Translations under genes and position numbers: made by a program | Part shown: piece by piece, positions 14,813 through 21,571 of the stretch | Position numbering within the stretch: position 1 is the stretch's first letter | Layout: every line of letters starts with the position of its first letter | Notes under the pieces: generated by a model | What the model saw: the letters and a program-made list of their open reading frames with translations, nothing else | The model's database searches: none | Told to the model about the DNA's origin: nothing | From: REEB481 sp044360435 | GTDB lineage: Bacteria; Bacteroidota; Bacteroidia; NS11-12g; UBA955 | Direction: 5' to 3' | DNA: 21,571 nucleotides | Assembly: GCA_044360435.1 (NCBI GenBank) | Contig: JBIKKI010000028.1 | Location: 1-21,571 of the forward strand

Positions 14813-15402
14813 TGGAGTTCCCCTTCCATCAGGATTTGAGGTTTGATGGTCAGAACATCACACTTCATTCGCTCCACCGTACGGATGCCATTTCATTTTT
14901 CCGGCTTGTGCAGGCAAACCATCATGATTTGTTGCATTCATTTCCCATCATGTGTGGGGAAGTGAGTTCTGTGTTCAGAACCCGCAGCTGGCTGTCGGAA
15001 CGCCGGCGCAGGCAGGCCCGCGGTCATTCGTTGGTTTTGGGTATCCGCAGGAAGGAAGACGGAGCGCTCATCGGATATCTGGCGGCCATGCACATGGATC
15101 ACCGGGTTCCCAAATGCGAGCTGGCTTATTTCATGGATGCGGCCAGCCGCGGGAAAGGTTATATGCTGGAAGCCCTGCAGCTGTTGTTGGATTATTTGTT
15201 TTACAGCCTGGGTTTCAACAAGGTGTTGTGCAGGGTGGCGACGGAAAATAACGCCAGCCTTCGACTGCTGGAAGCCTTGGGTTTCGTGCGTGAAGGGTTG
15301 ATACGCAACGATTTCCGCAGCGGACAGGGCGTGCTCGGCGACTGCGTGTACATGGGCAGGATTCACCCACGTACGGTCAATAAAGAAAACGTTTCAGGGT
15401 AG
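14809..15402 (+). CDS. GNAT-family N-acetyltransferase, RimJ/RimL-like
   Basis: The 197-residue product shows the GNAT acetyl-CoA fold in order: ITLHSLHRTDAISFF (17-31), GALIGYLAAMHMDH (85-98), and motif A ELAYFMDAASRGKGYMLEAL, with the pyrophosphate-binding R114-G-K-G-Y. Motif B is ATENNASLRLLEALGFVREG (144-163). This pattern is close to RimJ/RimL-type enzymes that acetylate ribosomal protein N-termini, but many relatives act on amino-sugars or small amines. The start is a tandem ATGATG overlapping the reductase stop. Its last 26 bases overlap the 3' end of the convergent sigma factor gene. Confidence 0.86.
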   Translation: MMEFPFHQDLRFDGQNITLHSLHRTDAISFFRLVQANHHDLLHSFPIMCGEVSSVFRTRSWLSERRRRQARGHSLVLGIRRKEDGALIGYLAAMHMDHRVPKCELAYFMDAASRGKGYMLEALQLLLDYLFYSLGFNKVLCRVATENNASLRLLEALGFVREGLIRNDFRSGQGVLGDCVYMGRIHPRTVNKENVSG

Positions 15403-15928
15403 CCTGATTCAACCCGCCTCTCGGAATGCCAAACAAGCTTTCGCGGATGAAGCGCAGGGCAATCGTCATCTGATTTTCTACGGTTTTCGGAGTAATGTCC
15501 ATGAGTTCCGCGATTTCCTTGTAACTCAACTGCTCCATCCTGCTGAGCAGGAAAATCTGTTTGCATCGGGGAGGGAGTTTTGCCACGATGGAATAGATGA
15601 GTTGTTCTGTTTCGGCTGCGTTCAGCTGTTCGCTGAAGTTGTAGGGTTCGGCCAACGGCGGAAGTTCATCGCCGGTTTCTGCCCAGGGAACCGAAGGTCT
15701 TTTCAGGTGATTGAGGCAGCGGTTTTTTACTGCGCGATACAGGTAGTTTTTCAGGCCTGAATCGAGGCAGAGGTATTGTCTTTTATCCCAAACAGCGAGG
15801 AATACATCCTGTACGATTTCGGCGGCATCGGGTTCGCTGCGTACAATGCCTGTGGCATAATGAATCAAACCGGGCTGAAACCTGCGGTACAGGTTTTCGA
15901 GGTCGGCTTGTTCCTTCAGGCTGCTCAC
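15377..15928 (-). CDS. ECF RNA polymerase sigma factor, Bacteroidota type
   Basis: The 183-residue product has sigma region 2 (about 10-78: DAAEIVQDVFLAVWDKRQYL, then LKNYLYRAVKNRCLNHLK) and sigma region 4 (about 105-163: LPPRCKQIFLLSRMEQLSY, then KEIAELMDITPKTVENQM). This fits the sigma-70 family expanded in Bacteroidota. The start codon is GTG at 15928-15926; no ATG in frame allows region 2 to be complete. The gene lies 30 bases after the recQ stop on the same strand and has no Shine-Dalgarno. No FecR-type anti-sigma factor or SusC/D pair is next to it, so its signal is unknown. Its end overlaps the convergent GNAT gene by 26 bases. Confidence 0.93.
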   Translation of the reverse strand: MSSLKEQADLENLYRRFQPGLIHYATGIVRSEPDAAEIVQDVFLAVWDKRQYLCLDSGLKNYLYRAVKNRCLNHLKRPSVPWAETGDELPPLAEPYNFSEQLNAAETEQLIYSIVAKLPPRCKQIFLLSRMEQLSYKEIAELMDITPKTVENQMTIALRFIRESLFGIPRGGLNQATLKRFLY

Positions 15929-15958
15929 GATGGGTGATGAAAGGTGCTGTGACCTGAC

Positions 15959-18160
15959 TTAGTTGGCGTCGCTCAGGAATTGGATCCTCATCAGTTGGAG
16001 TTCTTCCATGGTGTATTCACCGTCGAAATGTTTCAGGGCGATTTCCAGGTTGTCTTCTTCGGTGCTGCGCAGGAAGCTGAAAATTTCCTCCTGCAACTCC
16101 TCGTCGAGGAATTGATTGATGAAATAACGAATGTCCAGGCGGGTTCCGGAACCTACGATCAGTTCCAGTTCTGCAACCAGATCGTGGAATTCCATGCCGA
16201 GGCTCTTGGCAATGTCCAGCAGGTCGTTCTTCTTGTCGATGTTCTGGATGATGGCCACCTTCTTCCCGGATTTTTCACCGGTGGTCTTCAGCACGATGTC
16301 TTGGGGCCTTTCAATACCATGCTCTTTCACATAGCTGCTGATATAGGCAACAAAGGGCTCACCAAACTTCTGTGCTTTGTTGCGGCTTACGCCGTTGATG
16401 TTGCAGAGTTCCTCCAGCGTGACCGGATATTTGGTGGCCATGTCTTCCAGGCTGGGATCCTGAAACACCACATATGGTGGTTGACCTTTGTCTTTGGCAA
16501 CCGTGCGCCTGATGTCTTTCAGGTGCGTAAACAACACTTCATCGCAAATGCTTTCCAGTTTGAAGTTTTCGTAATCTTCTTCAGTAACACTTTCAAACTC
16601 GGTATCTACAGCCATTTCGAGGGGCTGAGGTTTTTTGAGGTAGGCTTCGCCTTCAGGTGCCAAACTCATCAAACCGTATTTTTCGATGTTCTTGTTCAGG
16701 AAGCGGTTGACCAGTGCGAGCCTTACAATGCTTTTCCAGAACACTTTTTCTCTTTCCTTGCCTATACCAAACTCCGGAAGCAGGTCGTGTCCATAATCCT
16801 TGATGGAATCGATTTTCTTTCCGCAGAGGAAATTGACGATGTGGTTGAGGTGGAATTCTCCGTTGAGCTTTTTCACTGCGTTCAGGGCCACACGCATCTC
16901 TTCCTGAACATCTTGTTTGGGTTTAGGATGGCGGCAGTTGTCGCACATGCCCATACAATCCTGTTCTTTAAAGGATTCACCGAAATAATGGAGCAGCAGC
17001 TTTCTGCGGCATTGCGCTGATTCAGCGAAGGCAGCGGTTTCTGCAATGAGCAGGCCTCCAATTTCCTGTTCGGCCACCGGTTTGTCCTTCATGAACTTCT
17101 CCAGCTTTTCGATGTCGTTGGGATTGTAGAACAAAATACAATCGCCATCCATTCCGTCGCGACCGCCCCGACCGGTTTCCTGATAATAACCTTCCAGGCT
17201 TTTGGGAACATCGTAGTGGATGACGAAGCGCACGTCAGGCTTGTCTATGCCCATGCCAAAGGCGATGGTGGCAACAATCACATCTGCTTCTTCCATCAGA
17301 AATTTATCCTGATGTGCGGCGCGGGTTTTGGCATCCAGACCAGCATGATAGGGCAGGGCGCGGATGTCGTTCACCTGAAGCATTTCGGCTATTTCCTCAA
17401 CCTTTTTGCGGCTCAGGCAGTAGATGATGCCTGATCTGCGTGGTTTGCTCTTGATGTAAGAAATGATTTCCTTATGAACAACGTCTTTGCGTCCCTTGGG
17501 ACGCACTTCGTAGAACAGGTTGGACCGGTTGAAGGAGGATTTGAACAGCGCGGCGTCCATCATCCCAAGGTTTTTCTGGATGTCAAGCTGCACCTTAGGC
17601 GTTGCTGTGGCGGTAAGCGCCATCACCGGAACATCGTCAATGGCTTTGACCATTTGCTTGATGCGTCGGTATTCTGGTCTGAAATCATGACCCCATTCGC
17701 TGATGCAATGTGCTTCATCTACAGCCACAAAAGAGATGTTGGCCTGTTTCAGCAATTCAATGGTTTCGTCTTTTTTCAGGGTTTCCGGCGCTACATAAAG
17801 CAGTTTGGTGTTTCCGGAAAGCAGGTCTTCAACAACAGTATTCAGTTCTCCTTTGGACAGCGTGCTGTTGAGGAAATGGGCGAGTGAGCTGCTGTTGGCA
17901 AATCCGCGGATGTTGTCCACCTGATTTTTCATCAGTGCGATGAGCGGTGAAATGACAATGGCGGTGCCGGGCAGCATGACCGCCGGCAGTTGATAACACA
18001 ATGATTTTCCGGCACCCGTGGGCATGATGACAAAACAGTCCTCGCCCCTCAGTATGCTGTTGATGACTGCTTCCTGATTGCCTTTAAATCCATCAAAACC
18101 AAAGAACTCTTTTAAAGCTTTTTTTGCGTCTAAAGTTTCTGCACGAGACGAGGTCACCAT
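15959..18160 (-). CDS. recQ: ATP-dependent DNA helicase RecQ
   Basis: The 733-residue 3'-5' helicase acts in recombination and fork repair. In order: motif 0 (FKGNQEAVI), Walker A MPTGAGKS (46-53), DEAH at 148-151, SEWGHDFRPEY (154-164), LTATAT (182-187) and the arginine-finger motif QETGRGGRDG (327-336). The zinc site has C384, C402, C406 and C409. The RQC winged helix spans about 418-515 and the HRDC domain about 538-615. A further roughly 115-residue helical tail (LRSTEEDNLEIALKHFDGEY and nearby) extends beyond the E. coli length, which I believe is usual in Bacteroidota. It is divergent from kdsD across 84 bases and upstream of the ECF sigma gene. Confidence 0.97.
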   Translation of the reverse strand: MVTSSRAETLDAKKALKEFFGFDGFKGNQEAVINSILRGEDCFVIMPTGAGKSLCYQLPAVMLPGTAIVISPLIALMKNQVDNIRGFANSSSLAHFLNSTLSKGELNTVVEDLLSGNTKLLYVAPETLKKDETIELLKQANISFVAVDEAHCISEWGHDFRPEYRRIKQMVKAIDDVPVMALTATATPKVQLDIQKNLGMMDAALFKSSFNRSNLFYEVRPKGRKDVVHKEIISYIKSKPRRSGIIYCLSRKKVEEIAEMLQVNDIRALPYHAGLDAKTRAAHQDKFLMEEADVIVATIAFGMGIDKPDVRFVIHYDVPKSLEGYYQETGRGGRDGMDGDCILFYNPNDIEKLEKFMKDKPVAEQEIGGLLIAETAAFAESAQCRRKLLLHYFGESFKEQDCMGMCDNCRHPKPKQDVQEEMRVALNAVKKLNGEFHLNHIVNFLCGKKIDSIKDYGHDLLPEFGIGKEREKVFWKSIVRLALVNRFLNKNIEKYGLMSLAPEGEAYLKKPQPLEMAVDTEFESVTEEDYENFKLESICDEVLFTHLKDIRRTVAKDKGQPPYVVFQDPSLEDMATKYPVTLEELCNINGVSRNKAQKFGEPFVAYISSYVKEHGIERPQDIVLKTTGEKSGKKVAIIQNIDKKNDLLDIAKSLGMEFHDLVAELELIVGSGTRLDIRYFINQFLDEELQEEIFSFLRSTEEDNLEIALKHFDGEYTMEELQLMRIQFLSDAN

Positions 18161-18198
18161 ATTTCCTAAAGATGGTTTAAAATTAACACTAAATGCCC

Positions 18199-18206
18199 CA
18201 AATATG
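18199..18206 (-). promoter_or_regulatory. Possible -7 element (CATATTTG) for recQ
   Basis: On the minus strand CATATTTG is one mismatch from TAnnTTTG and ends about 38 bases before the recQ ATG. It lies in the 84-base divergent gap shared with kdsD. No clear -33 element is present. Confidence 0.25.
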
Positions 18207-18223
18207 CTTTAGCAGAAATAAAA

Positions 18224-18231
18224 TAATTTCG
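18224..18231 (+). promoter_or_regulatory. Possible -7 element (TAATTTCG) for kdsD
   Basis: One mismatch from TAnnTTTG, it lies 13 bases before the kdsD ATG and is identical to the box before the reductase gene at 13886. The -33 region is not evident. Confidence 0.25.
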
Positions 18232-18244
18232 CAGCCTGATTGAG

Positions 18245-19222
18245 ATGTTGACACCCGAAAACAGAGACAGGATTCTGGACTATGCACGCGAAGCGCTCGC
18301 CATTGAGCTTGATTCGTTGTCGGCATTGCCACGCATGGTTGATGATTCCTTCGCCACTGCAGTGGCCTGGATGCTGGATTCACCGGGCAGGGTGGTTTTT
18401 ACGGGTATTGGCAAGAGCGCCATTATTGCCCAGAAGATTGTGGCAACCATGAACAGCACCGGAACTCCCGCCATGTTTATGCATGCCGCTGATGCCATAC
18501 ATGGCGATTTGGGCATGATTCAGCCCGATGATGTGCTGGTAGCCATTTCCAAAAGTGGAAATACGCCTGAAATAAAAGTGCTGGTTCCTTTGCTGAAGCG
18601 CAACGGCAACAAGCTGATTGCAATGGTTGGAAACAGACAGAGTGAATTGGCGCTGGCGGCAGATCTGGTCATCGATACTACGGTGCAGCGTGAAGCCTGT
18701 CCGCATAACCTGGCGCCAACAACGAGCACCACGGCACAGCTGATGATGGGTGATGCTCTGGCTGTGGCGTTGCTTCGCATGAAATCCTTCAGCAGCGAGG
18801 ATTTTTCAAGATACCATCCGGGCGGTGCCCTGGGCAAGCAGTTGTACCTTACTGCCGGCGGATTGGCGCAGCGCAATGCCGCGCCTCGGGTTATGCGCAA
18901 TGCGCAGCTGAAAGAAGTGATTGCAGAAATTTCCGGTCAGCGCCTGGGCGCAACTGCGGTAATTGACGAAGCCGGGAACCTGGCTGGAGTGATTACCGAC
19001 GGCGACATCCGAAGGATGCTGGAACACCGAACCGAAATATCAGGCATACAGGCATCCGACATCATGACGGCGCATCCAAGAACTGTTGAAGTGGATTTAC
19101 TGGCTGTTCGTCTGGTTTCGCTCATGCAGGAATGGAAAATTTCCCAGATCATTGTTACGGATGCAGGGAAATATATGGGCATGGTGCATATTCACGACTT
19201 GAATCGGGAGGGATTGCTGTAA
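18245..19222 (+). CDS. kdsD: D-arabinose-5-phosphate isomerase (KpsF/GutQ family)
   Basis: The 325-residue enzyme converts ribulose 5-phosphate to arabinose 5-phosphate, the first step toward Kdo of lipopolysaccharide. The SIS domain shows FTGIGKSAIIAQKI (52-65), the metal- and substrate-site region HAADAIHGDLGM (80-91), VAISKSGNTPEI (99-110) and PTTSTTAQLMMGDALAVAL. YHPGGALGKQL (190-200) marks the linker. Two CBS domains follow (about 215-262 and 270-325) with VITDGDIRRML and DIMTAHPRTVE. Length and motifs are complete. Its stop is 7 bases before manC, so the two form an operon supplying surface-glycan precursors. It is divergent from recQ. Confidence 0.95.
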   Translation: MLTPENRDRILDYAREALAIELDSLSALPRMVDDSFATAVAWMLDSPGRVVFTGIGKSAIIAQKIVATMNSTGTPAMFMHAADAIHGDLGMIQPDDVLVAISKSGNTPEIKVLVPLLKRNGNKLIAMVGNRQSELALAADLVIDTTVQREACPHNLAPTTSTTAQLMMGDALAVALLRMKSFSSEDFSRYHPGGALGKQLYLTAGGLAQRNAAPRVMRNAQLKEVIAEISGQRLGATAVIDEAGNLAGVITDGDIRRMLEHRTEISGIQASDIMTAHPRTVEVDLLAVRLVSLMQEWKISQIIVTDAGKYMGMVHIHDLNREGLL

Positions 19223-19229
19223 GGATTCC

Positions 19230-20318
19230 ATGATGGATAAAAAAAACGCATACGTAGTGATCATGGCCGGTGGCATCGGCAGCAGGTTCTGGCCCCTGAG
19301 CAAAAGAAGTCAGCCAAAACAGTTTATTGACTTCATGGGTACGGGCAAATCGCTCATCAGGCATACCTATGAACGCTTTGCACGTCAGTTTGACCCCGCC
19401 AATATCTTCGTGGTAACCAACAGGGAATATGCGCAGCAGGTGCGCGCACACATTCCTGAGTTGGGTGCAGACCAGGTTCTTGAAGAGCCTGCGTCGAAGA
19501 ACACAGCACCCTGCGTGGCGTTTGCCAGCTATCATATTTATGCCCGAAATCCGGAAGCGGTGTGTGTGGTAGCGCCCAGCGATCATTTGATCCTGGATGA
19601 AACCCGTTTTCTGGAACACATCAGCGAAGCAGTTTCTTTCGCCGCCGAAAACCATGTTTTATGCACCCTGGGCATTACGCCAACAAGGCCTGATACGGGT
19701 TACGGTTACATTCAGTACAACACGGTTCCGGCTGCGGGAAAGTTTCATAAGGTTCGTTTATTTACCGAAAAGCCTTCTGCAGAAATCGCCCAAACCTTTG
19801 TGGACAGTGGAGAATTCTTGTGGAATTCGGGAATTTTTATCTGGAAAGCGGCTACAGTCATTCAGGAGTTTGAACAACATCTGGAAGATGTAGCAGAGCA
19901 TTTTCGCCCATTGAGCCTGCCCGGCGCGCCTTTTCCCACTGCGGAAGAAATGGACCGTATTTACAGCCTTACCCGAAGCATCAGCATTGATTACGGCATC
20001 CTGGAGCAGTCGGAACATGTATATGTTACGCCTGCGGCCTTTGGCTGGAGTGATTTAGGAACCTGGAAGTCACTGCACGACATCAGCCCGAAAAACGAAT
20101 ATCAGACCTCGGTCATCGGTAAAAAAGTGATGACTTATGAATCCGCCAATTCACTGGTTTTCAATGGTTCCGGAAGGTTGATTGTGCTGAAAGGCGTAGA
20201 CAACCTGGTGGTGGTGGACAGCGGTGATGTATTGCTGATTCTGGACAAAGACCACGAGCAGGAAATCAGACAGGTGGTTTCGGATGTGCGTGACGTGTTC
20301 AAGGAAAAGTACTCCTGA
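19230..20318 (+). CDS. manC: Mannose-1-phosphate guanylyltransferase
   Basis: The 362-residue product makes GDP-mannose from mannose 1-phosphate and GTP for surface polysaccharides. The nucleotidyltransferase signature is VIMAGGIGSRFWPLS (10-24) followed by KQFIDF. Later motifs are EEPASKNTAPC, VVAPSDHLI, TRPDTGYGYIQ, FTEKPS, FLWNSGIFIWKA and AFGWSDLGTWKSL. It lacks the C-terminal cupin-type mannose-6-phosphate isomerase domain of long ManC proteins, so it is the single-function form. The start is a tandem ATGATG at 19230/19233, with AAGGAT 8 bases upstream as a weak ribosome site. It follows kdsD by 7 bases; the downstream neighbour is convergent, 29 bases away, with no strong terminator seen. 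Confidence 0.95.
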   Translation: MMDKKNAYVVIMAGGIGSRFWPLSKRSQPKQFIDFMGTGKSLIRHTYERFARQFDPANIFVVTNREYAQQVRAHIPELGADQVLEEPASKNTAPCVAFASYHIYARNPEAVCVVAPSDHLILDETRFLEHISEAVSFAAENHVLCTLGITPTRPDTGYGYIQYNTVPAAGKFHKVRLFTEKPSAEIAQTFVDSGEFLWNSGIFIWKAATVIQEFEQHLEDVAEHFRPLSLPGAPFPTAEEMDRIYSLTRSISIDYGILEQSEHVYVTPAAFGWSDLGTWKSLHDISPKNEYQTSVIGKKVMTYESANSLVFNGSGRLIVLKGVDNLVVVDSGDVLLILDKDHEQEIRQVVSDVRDVFKEKYS

Positions 20319-20347
20319 ACAGCGTTCTAAACTATGTGTAGCCCTGA

Positions 20348-20767
20348 TTACTCTTTACTGGCTTCCAGGTAGTAAAGTACCTTCCCGTTTTTGTTGAACA
20401 AATACATTTTGTCCTTTTTCACGCCGTAGGATGTCACCTTTCTCAGGTCGCCGGCAATCAGGCTGTCGTCTGGTCCGCAGGCATTCAGGCTGTATTTCAC
20501 TTTGGGGATGTTCAACTTACGTACACCCGGAACGGAATATTTGGCAAAAAGCACGTTGCATCCTGTATTTCCCCGCAAGGTTGAATCAACAGGGTTGAAT
20601 ACGAGGTAAGGCTTTCCCGCGCTCAATACAGGCATTTTGATGGGTTTGCCGTTGTATTCTTCAATGAACCAGGTTGTAGGCACTGGCGTGGCATTGATGA
20701 TTTCTGAATATGAATGACAAGAACCCAGAAGTATCATGAGGGCACTGAGGTAAAAAAGTCTGTTCAT
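20348..20767 (-). CDS. META-domain lipoprotein (HslJ-like)
   Basis: The 139-residue product has a lipoprotein signal with lipobox LLGSC (Cys17). It has a single domain of the META/HslJ type: TTWFIEEYNGKPI (31-43), a strand YLVFNPVDSTLRGNTGCNVLF (54-74 region) with the diagnostic G-x-x-G-C-N, KYSVPG, and a later Cys97 in YSLNACGPDD that may pair with Cys70. META proteins are envelope proteins of uncertain role, linked in E. coli HslJ to stress and novobiocin resistance. There is no acidic export patch after Cys, so a periplasm-facing anchor is more likely. It starts 60 bases after the infB stop on the same strand with no terminator seen, so readthrough from infB is possible. Confidence 0.8.
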   Translation of the reverse strand: MNRLFYLSALMILLGSCHSYSEIINATPVPTTWFIEEYNGKPIKMPVLSAGKPYLVFNPVDSTLRGNTGCNVLFAKYSVPGVRKLNIPKVKYSLNACGPDDSLIAGDLRKVTSYGVKKDKMYLFNKNGKVLYYLEASKE

Positions 20768-20827
20768 GGCTGAAGGGATAGGGGTTGTTGAACTTATTGA
20801 ATGCGCTGTTTGGAATCAGTTTCCTGC

Positions 20828-21571
20828 TTAGTCGAGTTTACGCTTCACCTGTTCCAGTTTATATACTTCCAGGTAATCCCCAACTTCAATATCGTTGAAA
20901 TGGTTCACCTGAAGACCGCATTCATAACCTTTAAGCACTTCTTTGACGTCGTCTTTGAAGCGCTTCAGAGATGACAGTTCACCTTCGTGGAGGATGACAC
21001 CGTCACGAAGCACGCGTACCTTGGCATTGCGTTCAATTTTGCCATCTGTTACATAAGCTCCGGCAACGGTTCCCACTTTGGAAATCTTGAACACATCGCG
21101 CACTTCCACGTTGCCAATCACTTTTTCGATGGTTTCCGGACTCAGCATACCTTCCATCGCCATTTTAACTTCTTCAATGGCTTTATAAATGATGGTGTAG
21201 TTGCGGATGTCAATTTCTTCCTGTTCGGCAATTTTCCGCGCAGCAAGTCCCGGACGCACGTTGAAGCCGATGATGATGGCGTCTGAAGCAGAAGCCAGCA
21301 ACACATCCGTTTCGGTGATTTGGCCTACGCCTTTATGAATGACGTTCACCTTGATCTCTTCGGTGCTCAGCTTCAGGAAGGAGTCGCTCAGCGCTTCCAC
21401 AGATCCATCCACGTCACCTTTCACAATCAGGTTCAGTTCTTTGAAGTTTCCAATCGACAAACGACGGCCAATTTCATCAAGCGTGATGTGCTTGCGTGTG
21501 CGCATGCCTTGTTCGCGCACCAGCTGGAAGCGTTTATTGGCCAAATCTTTCGCTTCGGCTTCTTCTGCCAG
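20828..21571 (-). CDS. infB: Translation initiation factor IF-2, C-terminal part (cut by window edge)
   Basis: The frame enters from the right edge with LAEEAEAKDLANKRFQL and gives 247 residues to the stop at 20828. This is the C-terminal region of IF-2: the domain after the GTPase (FKELNLIVKGDVDGSVEAL), the linker domain (VIHKGVGQITETDVLLASAS; GFNVRPGL), and C-terminal domain 2 that binds fMet-tRNA. The latter holds GNVEVRDVFKISKVGTVAG, the KRFKDDVKEV helix and the conserved YECGLQV. IF-2 places initiator tRNA on the 30S subunit and drives subunit joining. The GTPase domain and start lie outside the window. In-frame TTG at 21544 is internal, not a start. Confidence 0.98.
   Translation of the reverse strand: MAEEAEAKDLANKRFQLVREQGMRTRKHITLDEIGRRLSIGNFKELNLIVKGDVDGSVEALSDSFLKLSTEEIKVNVIHKGVGQITETDVLLASASDAIIIGFNVRPGLAARKIAEQEEIDIRNYTIIYKAIEEVKMAMEGMLSPETIEKVIGNVEVRDVFKISKVGTVAGAYVTDGKIERNAKVRVLRDGVILHEGELSSLKRFKDDVKEVLKGYECGLQVNHFNDIEVGDYLEVYKLEQVKRKLD

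Noticed and set aside
15980..17020. 346-codon open frame on the plus strand opposite recQ
   Set aside because: recQ domains read through on the minus strand without a break. The opposite frame is Phe/Val/His-rich and motifless, a typical codon-bias mirror.
20353..20377. CTTTACT/AGTAAAG hairpin near the end of the META gene
   Set aside because: The 7-bp AT-rich stem has an 11-base loop and no T-run and lies inside coding sequence, so it is unlikely to be a terminator for manC.
1..21571. Search for a defence island, CRISPR, prophage, transposon or biosynthetic cluster
   Set aside because: No direct-repeat array, transposase, integrase, toxin-antitoxin pair, restriction gene or multi-enzyme cluster could be read. 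Gene content is core metabolism plus envelope proteins.

Overview
The window looks like an ordinary chromosomal segment from a member of the Bacteroidota. Four things point there: two proteins with C-terminal type IX secretion (T9SS) sorting domains, Omp28-type thioredoxin-fold surface proteins, an orphan ECF sigma factor of the kind expanded in this phylum, and TAnnTTTG-like -7 elements with mostly absent Shine-Dalgarno sequences. Base composition looks close to balanced. I cannot place it below phylum. No mobile element, CRISPR array, tRNA or rRNA was seen, and no intergenic gap exceeds 300 bases. Both ends cut through genes: proS at the left, infB at the right.

Layout, left (1-10.6 kb). 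The 5' end of proS (minus) is divergent from a two-gene operon encoding an aromatic- and proline-rich lipoprotein and an OMPP1/FadL-type outer-membrane barrel, coupled by an ATGA overlap. A strong bidirectional terminator separates the barrel gene from a convergent gene for a thioredoxin-fold (CPPC) Omp28-like lipoprotein. Divergent from that is a 702-residue T9SS cargo protein with its own CxxC thioredoxin/Omp28 region. nadC and a DUF4783-type gene follow on the minus strand, then on the plus strand a YjjG-type HAD phosphatase, a small T9SS cargo protein and a membrane-anchored von Willebrand A protein.

Middle (10.6-13.4 kb). rpsO and pnp sit in the classical order with an intrinsic terminator between them and another after pnp. 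A bare -7 promoter element lies almost on top of the rpsO start codon.

Right (13.4-21.6 kb). A small unrecognised cytoplasmic gene (minus) is divergent from an RmlD-like reductase/GNAT acetyltransferase pair joined by ATGA. The GNAT gene overlaps tail to tail with a GTG-started ECF sigma factor lying downstream of recQ. Divergent from recQ are kdsD (Kdo pathway) and manC (GDP-mannose), both supplying surface glycans. A META-domain lipoprotein and the C-terminal third of infB close the window.

Functionally, housekeeping genes (proS, infB, rpsO, pnp, recQ, nadC) alternate with cell-envelope genes. I found no convincing undescribed multi-gene system. The observations most worth a second look are the divergent pair of exported thioredoxin/Omp28 proteins, the aromatic-rich lipoprotein coupled to an outer-membrane barrel, the orphan sigma factor behind recQ, and the start-site architecture (tandem ATGATG, very short leaders).
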